From contig JAZSNN010000025.1 in assembly GCA_045536425.1 (NCBI GenBank), positions 1 through 32,482 of the forward strand: DNA of 32,482 nucleotides, written 5' to 3'. This DNA comes from UBA11540 sp045536425 (lineage in GTDB: Bacteria; Bacillota; Clostridia; Oscillospirales; Ruminococcaceae). This document shows, piece after piece, positions 1 through 6,693 of this stretch. The notes under the pieces are model-generated. The model was not told where the DNA came from and did not search any database. It saw nothing but the letters and a program-made list of their open reading frames with translations. Within the stretch, counting starts at the first letter, position 1. Each line of letters opens with the position of its first letter. The translations under genes and the position numbers were made by a program.

Positions 1-9
1 GCAAACGAA

Positions 10-134
10 ACACCCCTTTAGGGGTTGCCCGAAGAAGTAATGCGGTTGGCAGAACCTTTCGGAGCCCCTTTAGGGGTGTGGTCTGTAAAAAGCCCTTCTA
101 GGGCTTACTCAAGCCTCCGGCTTAGCCGGAGGTT
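10..134. repeat. Cluster of four short GC hairpins
   Basis: Four perfect or near-perfect inverted repeats sit in 125 bases. The arms are ACCCC/GGGGT (12-16 and 21-25, loop TTTA), CCCC/GGGG (65-68 and 73-76, loop TTTA), AAGCCCT/AGGGCTT (90-96 and 100-106) and CCTCCGGC/GCCGGAGG (114-121 and 125-132, loop TTA). The first two share the core CCCCTTTAGGGG. No convincing coding frame covers them. They could be a dispersed palindromic repeat family or the end of a terminator region for a gene left of the window; the left edge prevents a decision. Confidence 0.6.
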
Positions 135-144
135 GTGACTGCTA

Positions 145-173
145 TTGACAAACGCTTATTACAGCAGTATACT
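145..173 (+). promoter_or_regulatory. Sigma-A promoter of the DnaB-C-like gene
   Basis: TTGACA (145-150), 17-base spacer, TATACT (168-173): a near-consensus vegetative promoter. It overlaps the first codons of the longest open frame, which begins with the TTG of this -35 box, so that upstream start is very unlikely. Transcription should start near 180 and give a short leader of about 30 bases. Confidence 0.85.
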
Positions 174-210
174 TTTATCAAAGGTTTTTTCTTTAGAAAG
201 GGTTTTCGCA

Positions 211-1014
211 ATGAAACGTCTTGGCGAAATATGTCGAAATATGGCACAGCGTCTGTCAATAGAGCTCGGTGCCGTAGAAAACGGCTATAATATAGATTCA
301 ATACTGGAAGAAGGCGACCTCTCAAAAGGACTTATCTGCGTTGCAGCGCGTTCGGGAGTGGGCAAAACCACCTTCGCACTTGATCTCGTTTTGGGACAAG
401 CGGTGAAAACCGATAAAAAAATCCTCATCTTTTCCTGCGAAAAGTCCGCAGTGCAGATAGTGGCAGAGCTCGTGATGAAGCTTTGCGGACTTAATGTCTG
501 CTTCTTAAATGCAGACGACAAGGAAAAGATAGAAAAAATGTCGCAGGCGCTCGGATTTTTGAGCGGACTGAATATCTATATTGAGAGTTTTGAGGATGAA
601 GCAGACCCCGACCTTTCCGACATCGGAAGGATTATAGACGGAGTTGACAATCTGGGACTCATTATGATTGACGGACTGTATTGCCTGTGGGATGAGGCAA
701 TACCCGAAAAACTTGCAATGCAGGAATCGAAAAAGTCGATAAAATATTTAAAAGCCATCTGCAAACGAAACGACCTCTCGATAATAATCACAACCTATTT
801 CATTCGCTCAGAGATAAAGAAAATGCTTGCGGGCGAAATGTCGGGAAACGTACTTCTCAAAAACGGTGTGGATACTCTCATTGCGCTCTATAGGTCGGTG
901 ATAGGCACCACCATCAGCAATACCGCAGATTTTCTGGTGACCGACGCACGAGGAAGATATGACCGCGGTACCCTGTACTACGATACAAAAAACCGCAGAT
1001 TTCTTAAATACTAA
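211..1014 (+). CDS. Stand-alone RecA/DnaB-C-like P-loop ATPase
   Basis: A 267-residue protein with a P-loop close to the N-terminus (AARSGVGKTTF, about residues 50-60), a Walker B-type strand (LIMIDG) in the middle, and a late segment (NGVDTLIALYRS) resembling the hexamer motif of the replicative helicase DnaB. The fold is therefore the RecA-like motor domain of the DnaB/KaiC group. The N-terminal primase-interacting domain of true DnaB (full length about 440-450) is absent. ATG at 211 is preferred because AGAAAGGG lies about 8 bases upstream and a promoter occupies 145-173. The gene is monocistronic and ends at a bidirectional hairpin. ATP-dependent DNA or RNA remodelling is possible, but the substrate is unknown. 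It could be a relic of a phage or plasmid helicase or loader. Confidence 0.7.
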   Translation: MKRLGEICRNMAQRLSIELGAVENGYNIDSILEEGDLSKGLICVAARSGVGKTTFALDLVLGQAVKTDKKILIFSCEKSAVQIVAELVMKLCGLNVCFLNADDKEKIEKMSQALGFLSGLNIYIESFEDEADPDLSDIGRIIDGVDNLGLIMIDGLYCLWDEAIPEKLAMQESKKSIKYLKAICKRNDLSIIITTYFIRSEIKKMLAGEMSGNVLLKNGVDTLIALYRSVIGTTISNTADFLVTDARGRYDRGTLYYDTKNRRFLKY

Positions 1015-1016
1015 TA

Positions 1017-1047
1017 AAAAAGCGAGGTGAAATGTACCTCGCTTTTT
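1017..1047. terminator. Bidirectional terminator (GCGAGG hairpin, copy 1)
   Basis: AAAAAGCGAGGT (1017-1028) pairs with ACCTCGCTTTTT (1036-1047). The A and T tracts on both sides make it work in both directions, for the rightward ATPase gene and the leftward mgtC-like gene. The same GCGAGG/CCTCGC stem recurs at 4449-4477 and 12127-12155. Confidence 0.85.
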
Positions 1048-1048
1048 A

Positions 1049-1705
1049 CTATTCTATCTCAGCAAAAACCACGTGCTCGATTTTAAGTAGCTCGTTGATG
1101 TCAACCTGCTCCCTGGTATCAATCACAAGATAAATGCCCAAATGTCCTTCGAATCCGCTCTTTGGAGCAGAGGAGTGGAAGGTGAGCGCCAGATTGGTCT
1201 CAGCCTTAATGCGCTCCACAAGCTCGTTAGCTATGTACATATCGTCTATCTCGATGTAGATGACCTCGGTAATCTTCTTTGACTTTTCAAATTTACCGAG
1301 CAAAATAACGGTGAGCAGACAGAAGAAGGTTGCAACAACAGCTCCCGCGTAAAAACCACAGCCCACGGCAATTCCGATAACGCTTGTGGTCCACACGCCT
1401 GCTGCGGTGGTAAGACCGGTTATAACGTTGTTGTTTTTGAGTATTATCATACCTGCGCCCAAGAAACCTATGCCCGATATAACCTGAGCCGAAAGCCTGA
1501 GGACGTCGCCGTTGTTTGAAAGAAACTGTTGAGCGTATATGCTTATCATAGAGGTGAGTGCCGAGCCAACGCACACAAGAATGTGTGTTCGCATACCTGC
1601 CGCACGTCCGTGACGGGCGCGCTCGCTACCGATGAGGATACCGATTATTACCGCCAAAAACAAACGAAAGACCACCGTGATCAAAAAATTAAGATCCAAA
1701 GTCAA
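1049..1705 (-). CDS. MgtC/SapB family membrane protein
   Basis: About 218 residues. The N-terminal two thirds hold four to five hydrophobic helices with MgtC/SapB signatures (GSERARHGRAAGMRTH near residue 25, then GIGFLGAGMII and TGLTTAAGVWTTSVIGIAVG). The C-terminal third is a soluble ACT-like domain. Family members are inner-membrane proteins linked to magnesium limitation and, in pathogens, to ATP synthase control; the role in this organism is inferred only. No ATG fits. GGGG at 1714-1717 is 8 bases from a TTG at 1703-1705, the likely start, while a GTG at 1714 would overlap the ribosome site. It is transcribed alone from the promoter at 1816-1844, through a leader with a terminator-like hairpin. 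Confidence 0.88.
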   Translation of the reverse strand: MTLDLNFLITVVFRLFLAVIIGILIGSERARHGRAAGMRTHILVCVGSALTSMISIYAQQFLSNNGDVLRLSAQVISGIGFLGAGMIILKNNNVITGLTTAAGVWTTSVIGIAVGCGFYAGAVVATFFCLLTVILLGKFEKSKKITEVIYIEIDDMYIANELVERIKAETNLALTFHSSAPKSGFEGHLGIYLVIDTREQVDINELLKIEHVVFAEIE

Positions 1706-1773
1706 AACAGTCACCCCTTTAAAAATCTATGCAGCCTACGCTGAAAATATTAGAAACAATAAAAATAAAAGCA

Positions 1774-1791
1774 AAAGAGCACGCGCTCTTT
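1774..1791 (-). promoter_or_regulatory. Leader hairpin, possible attenuator of mgtC-like gene
   Basis: AAAGAGC (1774-1780) and GCTCTTT (1785-1791) pair around a 4-base loop. On the minus strand the stem is followed by a T-rich run ending near 1760. It lies roughly 20 bases downstream of the predicted transcription start and about 70 bases before the mgtC-like start, the place of a transcription attenuator. The stem is short, so termination may be conditional or weak. Confidence 0.5.
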
Positions 1792-1815
1792 CACCAATCA
1801 AAATTATAATAAACG

Positions 1816-1844
1816 ATTATATACGAAAGAAAATGTTTTGTCAA
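1816..1844 (-). promoter_or_regulatory. Sigma-A promoter of the mgtC-like gene
   Basis: On the minus strand TTGACA (1839-1844), 17 bases, TATAAT (1816-1821): a perfect consensus promoter. The start of RNA should lie near 1809, giving a leader of about 105 bases. Confidence 0.9.
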
Positions 1845-1850
1845 GCGTAA

Positions 1851-1880
1851 AAAACAGCGGAGTATTCACTCCGCTGTTTT
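1851..1880 (-). terminator. Terminator of the sigma-like gene
   Basis: AAAACAGCGGAGT (1851-1863) pairs with ACTCCGCTGTTTT (1868-1880), followed on the minus strand by a T run. The stop codon of the upstream gene (1880-1882) touches the stem. Confidence 0.85.
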
Positions 1881-2200
1881 TATCTGTTCGCTATACATTT
1901 CACAATACAATGGCGCAGCCGAGTGCAAAGCTGAGGGGCAAAACGGACGTTGTCCTGCGAAAAATCAAAGCTGTCTATGGCTTTTTCCAAAGCTGAGATG
2001 CATTCGTACACAGTACTCAAGGTTTGAATTTCCTTGGGAGCACGCTTGACAAATGCCGCCACCGTCGGAAGATAACCCTCCAAAAGCTTTTCACGGGCAG
2101 CCGCGTCTTTTTCAATACCGAGAGCCTTTTCTTCTTCTCGGGTCAGAGGAGAGATATCCTTGACCTTGTCAAAAAAATCGTCAACGCTGATAAAAAGCAT
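1880..2200 (-). CDS. Truncated sigma-70-like protein (regions 1.2-2 only)
   Basis: A 106-residue protein that follows sigma-70 region 1.2 (VDDFFDKVKDISPLTREEEKAL, close to the usual LTREEE motif), the start of region 2 (REKLLEGYLPTVAAFVKR) and regions 2.2-2.3 (LEKAIDSFDFS..., ending LRHCIVKCIANR, compare IRQAITRAIADQ). It then stops: there is no region 3 or region 4. The aromatic residues that open the -10 element in region 2.3 are replaced by Cys, Thr and Leu. The start at 2200 is set by AAGGAGG at 2207-2213; an upstream in-frame ATG at 2245 lacks a ribosome site. It may be a core-RNAP-binding decoy or regulator, or a decayed sigma factor. Confidence 0.65.
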   Translation of the reverse strand: MLFISVDDFFDKVKDISPLTREEEKALGIEKDAAAREKLLEGYLPTVAAFVKRAPKEIQTLSTVYECISALEKAIDSFDFSQDNVRFAPQLCTRLRHCIVKCIANR

Positions 2201-2265
2201 AGGCGCCCTCCTTGCCGTTTGAAATATCATATATATAAATACCATATTTCTCCCCGAAAAGCAAG

Positions 2266-3138
2266 CTATTTTATCAAATCTAAAAACGCCTTTGCGGCAT
2301 AGGAAAGCGGTGCATTTTTGAGGCGAGCACAGCCAATACTTCTCTTAGGAAGCGGTGGGTCGAGAGTAAGCTTTTTGATTAACCCCCGACTCAGCTCCTC
2401 GCACGAAAACTGTTCAATAACGCACGAAACTCCGAGATGAATGGACGCAAAACGGATGAGCAGATCGTGTACGGCTACTTCAATCTGTGGATTTAAGTGC
2501 AGGTTGTTTTCATTGAAATTCTTTTCGAGAAAACGTCGCGACGACGAGTTCTTTTCAAGAAGAATGAGTGGCAAACGCGAAATTTCTTCCCAAGAATACG
2601 AAGCTTTTTGCTCAAAATCCGGACCGCAGACAAACACGTCGTTTATCTCAAAACACGGCTCTATCACGAGCTCGTCGTCCGCTGAAGGCATATTCACAAA
2701 TGCGAGATCCGCCTTTCCCTCCTTTACAAGAGAGAGCATCTGTGAGGAATAGGAGTTTGCCATTTCTATTCTTATATCGGGATAGGAAGCGTGAAAATCC
2801 TCAAGATACTTCAAAAGAAAGTGGGTTGTTATCGTATCACCGGCAGCAATTTTAAGCTCACCCGATTCAAGATGGCGCAGCTTTTCAAGCTGACTTTCAC
2901 CCTGCTCAATGGAGCCTATTGCGCTTTCAACCTTTGAAAAAAGAAATCTGCCCTCGCTTGTGAGGGATACACCCTTTCTCGTTCTGACAAAAAGCTGAAC
3001 GTTGAGGTCGGATTCGAGCTGTTGAATGCACTGCGAGATTGCAGACTGTGAAACGTATAGGTTCTTCGCGGCGGTCGAAAACGAACCAAAACGAGCAGTT
3101 TCGTAAAACACACGATAATAATCAAGCTTTGTTTTCAT
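2266..3138 (-). CDS. LysR family transcriptional regulator
   Basis: A 290-residue protein of standard LysR length. The N-terminal winged helix-turn-helix (residues 1-60) includes the typical AAKNLYVSQSAISQCIQQLESDLNVQLFVR segment; a linker helix and a two-lobed periplasmic-binding-like effector domain (about 90-290) follow. It is divergent from the CofE-like gene at 3242 with 103 bases between, the classic arrangement of a LysR regulator and its target. The intergenic region carries an imperfect inverted repeat at 3161-3180 of the T-N11-A type. The effector is unknown. Confidence 0.93.
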   Translation of the reverse strand: MKTKLDYYRVFYETARFGSFSTAAKNLYVSQSAISQCIQQLESDLNVQLFVRTRKGVSLTSEGRFLFSKVESAIGSIEQGESQLEKLRHLESGELKIAAGDTITTHFLLKYLEDFHASYPDIRIEMANSYSSQMLSLVKEGKADLAFVNMPSADDELVIEPCFEINDVFVCGPDFEQKASYSWEEISRLPLILLEKNSSSRRFLEKNFNENNLHLNPQIEVAVHDLLIRFASIHLGVSCVIEQFSCEELSRGLIKKLTLDPPLPKRSIGCARLKNAPLSYAAKAFLDLIK

Positions 3139-3160
3139 ATAAGTTCACCTTATTGCTGAT

Positions 3161-3204
3161 GTAAGTATTATCTACTTTACTAATATCTATACTTATATTA
3201 TAAT
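3161..3204 (+). promoter_or_regulatory. LysR box and promoter of the CofE-like gene
   Basis: GTAAGTA (3161-3167) faces TACTTTAC (3173-3180) as an imperfect dyad of LysR type. A promoter TTTACT (3176-3181), 17 bases, TATAAT (3199-3204) has its weak -35 box inside the dyad, fitting control by the divergent regulator. GGAGG lies about 8 bases before the ATG at 3242. Confidence 0.6.
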
Positions 3205-3241
3205 AAAATTGAGAAATAAGTCAATATCGGAGGAAAAACTA

Positions 3242-4441
3242 ATGGGTAGAGTATATGGAACAGTTTCAATGGGACTCCGCGCTCCTATCATCCGTCAGGG
3301 CGACGATATGGTAGAGATCGTAACAAACACTGTTGTTGACGCAATAAAAGAAGAGGGACTCGCTCCCAGAGACAGAGACGTAGTTTGTATGACCGAGGCT
3401 ATTGTCGCTCGTGCACAGGGAAACTACGCAAGCGTTGAGAATATCGCTACAGACGTCAGAAATAAATTCGGCGGTGAGACCGTTGGTGTCATCTTCCCGA
3501 TCCTCAGTAGAAATAGATTTGCAATCTGCCTTCGCGGTATCGCAAAGGGATGCAAAAAGGTAGTACTAATGCTCAGCTACCCTTCCGACGAGGTAGGAAA
3601 CCACCTTGTTGATCTCGATTTGCTCGACGAGAAAAAGATAAACCCCTTCACAGATGTGCTGACCGAAAAAGAGTGGAGAGAGCTCTTCGGCTTCCCCAAG
3701 CACACCTTTACAGGCGTTGACTACGTTGAGTACTATTCACAGCTCGTTCGCGACTGCGGAGCAGAGGTAGAGGTTATCTTTGCAAACGACTGCCGTGCAA
3801 TTTTGAAATATACAAAGAACGTGCTCAACTGCGATATCCACACCCGCGCTCGTACAAAGAGACTTCTCAAGGCTGCAGGCGCAGAGAAGGTCTTCGGACT
3901 CGACGAGATTTTGACCGAGTCTGTTGACGGAAGCGGATGGAACGCTCGTTACGGTCTTCTCGGCTCTAATAAGGCAACCGAGGACACCGTAAAGCTCTTC
4001 CCCAGAGAAGAGTGTCAGAAGATGGTCGAGGATATACAGGCAAAGCTCCTCGAAATCACAGGCAAACACATCGAGGTTATGGTCTACGGCGATGGCGCGT
4101 TCAAGGATCCTGTCGGTAAGATTTGGGAACTCGCTGACCCCGTTGTTTCACCTGCATATACGGCGGGCTTGGAGGGCACACCCAACGAGCTCAAGCTCAA
4201 GTACCTTGCAGATAACGACTTCTCCGCACTTTCCGGCAAGGAATTGCAGGAGGCTATCAAGGGTAAGATCGCACAGAAGGACGGCTCGTCACTCGTAGGA
4301 AATATGGCGGCACAGGGCACAACACCCAGACGCCTTACCGACCTCATCGGCTCTCTCTGTGACCTGACCTCCGGCTCGGGCGATAAAGGCACCCCTATCG
4401 TCTACATTCAGGGCTACTTCGATAACTACACAAATGAATAA
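3242..4441 (+). CDS. CofE-like F420-0:gamma-glutamyl ligase family protein
   Basis: A 399-residue protein whose N-terminal half reads like the CofE/FbiB-N family that adds glutamate to coenzyme F420-0 using GTP (segments GLRAPIIRQGDDMV, VVCMTEAIVARAQGNYAS, GVIFPILSRNRFAICLRGIA). The C-terminal part keeps VYGDGAFKDPVGKIWELADP and a Gly/Ser-rich segment near the end. It is longer than the roughly 250-residue archaeal CofE. The ATG at 3242 is chosen for the GGAGG just upstream over an in-frame start at 3209. No other F420 gene is seen here, and Clostridia of this kind are not known F420 producers, so the true substrate may be another molecule that is glutamylated. Probably controlled by the divergent LysR protein. 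Confidence 0.75.
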   Translation: MGRVYGTVSMGLRAPIIRQGDDMVEIVTNTVVDAIKEEGLAPRDRDVVCMTEAIVARAQGNYASVENIATDVRNKFGGETVGVIFPILSRNRFAICLRGIAKGCKKVVLMLSYPSDEVGNHLVDLDLLDEKKINPFTDVLTEKEWRELFGFPKHTFTGVDYVEYYSQLVRDCGAEVEVIFANDCRAILKYTKNVLNCDIHTRARTKRLLKAAGAEKVFGLDEILTESVDGSGWNARYGLLGSNKATEDTVKLFPREECQKMVEDIQAKLLEITGKHIEVMVYGDGAFKDPVGKIWELADPVVSPAYTAGLEGTPNELKLKYLADNDFSALSGKELQEAIKGKIAQKDGSSLVGNMAAQGTTPRRLTDLIGSLCDLTSGSGDKGTPIVYIQGYFDNYTNE

Positions 4442-4448
4442 ACAAAAC

Positions 4449-4477
4449 AAAAAGCGAGGATTAAATCCTCGCTTTTT
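4449..4477. terminator. Bidirectional terminator (GCGAGG hairpin, copy 2)
   Basis: AAAAAGCGAGGAT (4449-4461) pairs with ATCCTCGCTTTTT (4465-4477). It serves the rightward CofE-like gene and the leftward kinase, whose stop codon (4476-4478) overlaps the T tract. It marks the left boundary of the AT-rich accessory block. Confidence 0.88.
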
Positions 4478-5177
4478 ATAATAATTGAGCAAGTTTTTCT
4501 GCGGACTGGTAGCGTTCATTGGGATTTATGCTTGTGCATTTGCGAACGATTCTCCCGGCTTTCCCCGTTGCCAACTTTTCACTTGGATGCTTGCCGGTAA
4601 TCATAACATTGAGCAAAACGCCAAGAGCATAAACGTCAGTTCTAGCATCGCTTTGTGTTACACCTAACTGTTCAGGCGACGCGTAGCCAACCGTTCCCAT
4701 AACGATGGTATCCTTACTTGCAGTTGAGATTTTACGAGCGGCATTGAGGTCAATCAGCACCACTCTGCTGTTTTTGGCTATCATAACATTTTCAGGCTTT
4801 ATGTCGCGGTGTACAATGTTGCGTTCGTGTAGTACCGCTAAAGCGTGGCAAACAGACCGTAGGACTTTCCGAGTTCCTATATATCTGTATTTTCCGCTCT
4901 CCATAACCTCCGCTATGGTAACCCCTTCTATAAACTCCTCTAGCACTATCTGACCATCGTCTAAATGGATAACGTCATAAACAAGTGGGAGATTTTCACA
5001 TTTTATAGCATAAAGCTCTTCATATGCACTAAGTGTTTTGGGTAAACTTCTCGCAACAAGGTGGGTGTTGGTTTTTTTATTTTTTAGTTTCAACACCCTG
5101 CATTCGTTTTTGTCACTCAAAACGGACACCAAAGAATACGCCTTAAAAATTTCGGTTAAATACTCATCTCTTGTCAT
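4476..5177 (-). CDS. Degenerate Hanks-type Ser/Thr protein kinase
   Basis: A soluble kinase domain of about 233 residues with no membrane segment. The catalytic loop HRDIKPEN is intact, with the metal-binding Asp in LIDLNAAR (DLN in place of DFG), the activation/P+1 segment GTVGYASPEQ and a helix-F Asp in DARTDVYALGVLL. The N-lobe is abnormal: no glycine-rich loop is recognisable and the VAIK lysine appears as Arg (LVAR). Nucleotide binding may be altered, or the motif may have shifted. ATG at 5177 follows the stop of the upstream gene by 4 bases, suggesting translational coupling; an in-frame ATG at 5255 would overlap that gene. Last gene of a three-gene leftward unit with a zinc-ribbon/LRR membrane protein and an HTH regulator. 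Confidence 0.85.
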   Translation of the reverse strand: MTRDEYLTEIFKAYSLVSVLSDKNECRVLKLKNKKTNTHLVARSLPKTLSAYEELYAIKCENLPLVYDVIHLDDGQIVLEEFIEGVTIAEVMESGKYRYIGTRKVLRSVCHALAVLHERNIVHRDIKPENVMIAKNSRVVLIDLNAARKISTASKDTIVMGTVGYASPEQLGVTQSDARTDVYALGVLLNVMITGKHPSEKLATGKAGRIVRKCTSINPNERYQSAEKLAQLL

Positions 5178-5181
5178 AACT

Positions 5182-6240
5182 TTAACCGTTCCATTCTGCA
5201 TACTCGGCATCGTAGTGTGATGCACTATTTTTATAATATCTGAAATTTCTGTCACTGCAATTTGCAGAGCAATGAATGGTTAATGTCACATTTCGTTTGG
5301 AGCTTTCTGGGAAAGCGTTCGATTCGGTATAAATTGAATTGCCGGAGAAGTATATATCTGTGAGATTATAACAATCTGCAAAAGCATAATTCCAAATAGT
5401 TTTAACCGTAGAAGGCACGAATACCTTTTTAACAGTGTTGCTGATACCTTCATCGCAGAAAGCCAATTCCATAATAGCAACAACTTTTTTGCCGTCAATC
5501 GTATCTGGGATTTTGTATTCGCCATTAGCCGAAACTGTTTTAACTCCTGTGATTACAACTGCGTTTTCAAAATCCGCATTAACTGAAAAATCGTCACCGT
5601 ATTTCGCATCACGATAGATATATGTAACTTCCGATGGTGTTGTAGAATTATTCTCAGAACTGCTATTTTCTTCCTCGGTTTCGCTTGATGCAGAACTTGT
5701 AGACAAATCGCTTGAAGTCATTGTAGAGCTGTCGCTAGAGGTACTGCTCACTGTTGTGTCATCGCTTGATGTATAATTTGTGATGGCGCTACTTGTGGAT
5801 ATACTGTTTTTTGAATTGTCGAGTGTAGAAATATCGTTGTCTATGGTGTTGCTCGACGTTTCGGTGCTTGTATCATTTTGATTTTTTGAGGAAGTTTGAA
5901 TTTGGCTACTTGCGGAAGTGGACGTTTCGTAGCTTTCCAACTCGCTGCTTTGTTGTTCGCCTGATGTGGAGTTTGTGTTAGAAGTGGTTAAATCGCTGCT
6001 GGTGGATAGGTCGTTGGAAATATCGCTTGACACGGCAGAGTGATTATCTTTTGGCATAAAAAGTATGCTACCTGCAATAATTAGCATAACGACCAAAACG
6101 GTGGCAATGATATATAGCCACCGTTTGCTATTTTCTTTTGGAGTTTTGATAGTTTGCTTTTCCTCGAACGAGGTCATACAATAAAGGCAAAAACGAGCCT
6201 CTTCCTGAATCTCTGCTTTGCACTTCGGACATTTTTTCAT
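5182..6240 (-). CDS. Zinc-ribbon, single-TM, Ser/Thr-rich, LRR_5-like surface protein
   Basis: 352 residues in four parts. An N-terminal zinc ribbon (CPKCKAEI...FCLYC, residues 4-21) is followed by a basic stretch and one membrane helix (about 42-62). A low-complexity Ser/Thr/Asn/Asp-rich linker (about 68-205) resembles a cell-wall-spanning stalk. The C-terminal domain has BspA-type leucine-rich repeat features (IPDTIDGKKVVAIMELAF, VFVPSTVKTIWNYAFADCYNLTDIYF). The topology places the zinc ribbon inside and the LRR outside. It lies 6 bases after the HTH gene and 4 bases before the kinase. A sensor that couples an outside signal to the kinase is a reasonable inference; no direct evidence of phosphorylation exists. 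Confidence 0.8.
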   Translation of the reverse strand: MKKCPKCKAEIQEEARFCLYCMTSFEEKQTIKTPKENSKRWLYIIATVLVVMLIIAGSILFMPKDNHSAVSSDISNDLSTSSDLTTSNTNSTSGEQQSSELESYETSTSASSQIQTSSKNQNDTSTETSSNTIDNDISTLDNSKNSISTSSAITNYTSSDDTTVSSTSSDSSTMTSSDLSTSSASSETEEENSSSENNSTTPSEVTYIYRDAKYGDDFSVNADFENAVVITGVKTVSANGEYKIPDTIDGKKVVAIMELAFCDEGISNTVKKVFVPSTVKTIWNYAFADCYNLTDIYFSGNSIYTESNAFPESSKRNVTLTIHCSANCSDRNFRYYKNSASHYDAEYAEWNG

Positions 6241-6246
6241 TACAAA

Positions 6247-6669
6247 TTACCCCAAGGTTTCCAAACCATATTCATAAAGTATTTCGTTGATTTTTACAAC
6301 CGATAGTTTTTTACAAATGCCATATAAAACAATGCTGTCAAACGGTAATTTTACATAGAGCGTGGAATATCCCGCCGATTTCAATAAGGTTTGAACCTCG
6401 TCGAGCGGTAATTCCATGGCAACGGCAATGCATAAAAGTTTCTTTCGTTCAGGAACCCTTAGTCCCGAAAAGATTTGATAAGCATATACCTCACTCATCT
6501 CTGCTGCACGGATAACCTGCGATTTTTTTAAGTTGTGTTTTTTGATTAGAGCGTCCAAAAGTTCCGACAGACTTTCCTTGACCATATAGTCGTTATTCTC
6601 GCTGTAAAAGGTTTTGAAATCGGGACAAACATTTAATTCTTCGACGATTTTTGTAGTATCTTTTGCCAT
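6247..6669 (-). CDS. HTH regulator of the kinase module
   Basis: 140 residues with an Xre-like helix-turn-helix in the centre (LLDALIKKHNLKKSQVIRAAEMSEVYAYQIFSG, about 38-70), then a helical C-terminal part about 70 residues long (LPLDEVQTLLKSAGYSTLYVKLPFDSIVLYGI). ATG at 6669 is preferred because GGGGTGGGA precedes it; longer versions would overlap the promoter. First gene of the leftward unit with the zinc-ribbon/LRR protein and the kinase. A perfect 14-base inverted repeat overlaps its -35 box, so autoregulation is likely. It may be the phosphorylation target of the kinase (inference). Confidence 0.82.
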   Translation of the reverse strand: MAKDTTKIVEELNVCPDFKTFYSENNDYMVKESLSELLDALIKKHNLKKSQVIRAAEMSEVYAYQIFSGLRVPERKKLLCIAVAMELPLDEVQTLLKSAGYSTLYVKLPFDSIVLYGICKKLSVVKINEILYEYGLETLG

Positions 6670-6693
6670 ATTCCCACCCCACTTTTCAAGAAT

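Noticed and set aside
10..134. Hairpin cluster as a CRISPR array or integron attC sites
   Set aside because: There is no constant repeat with constant spacing, and no cas gene or integrase is near.
5177..5255. Longer kinase start at 5255
   Set aside because: It would overlap the preceding gene by 74 bases and shows no clear ribosome site; the start 4 bases after that gene's stop fits coupling better, although this is not certain.
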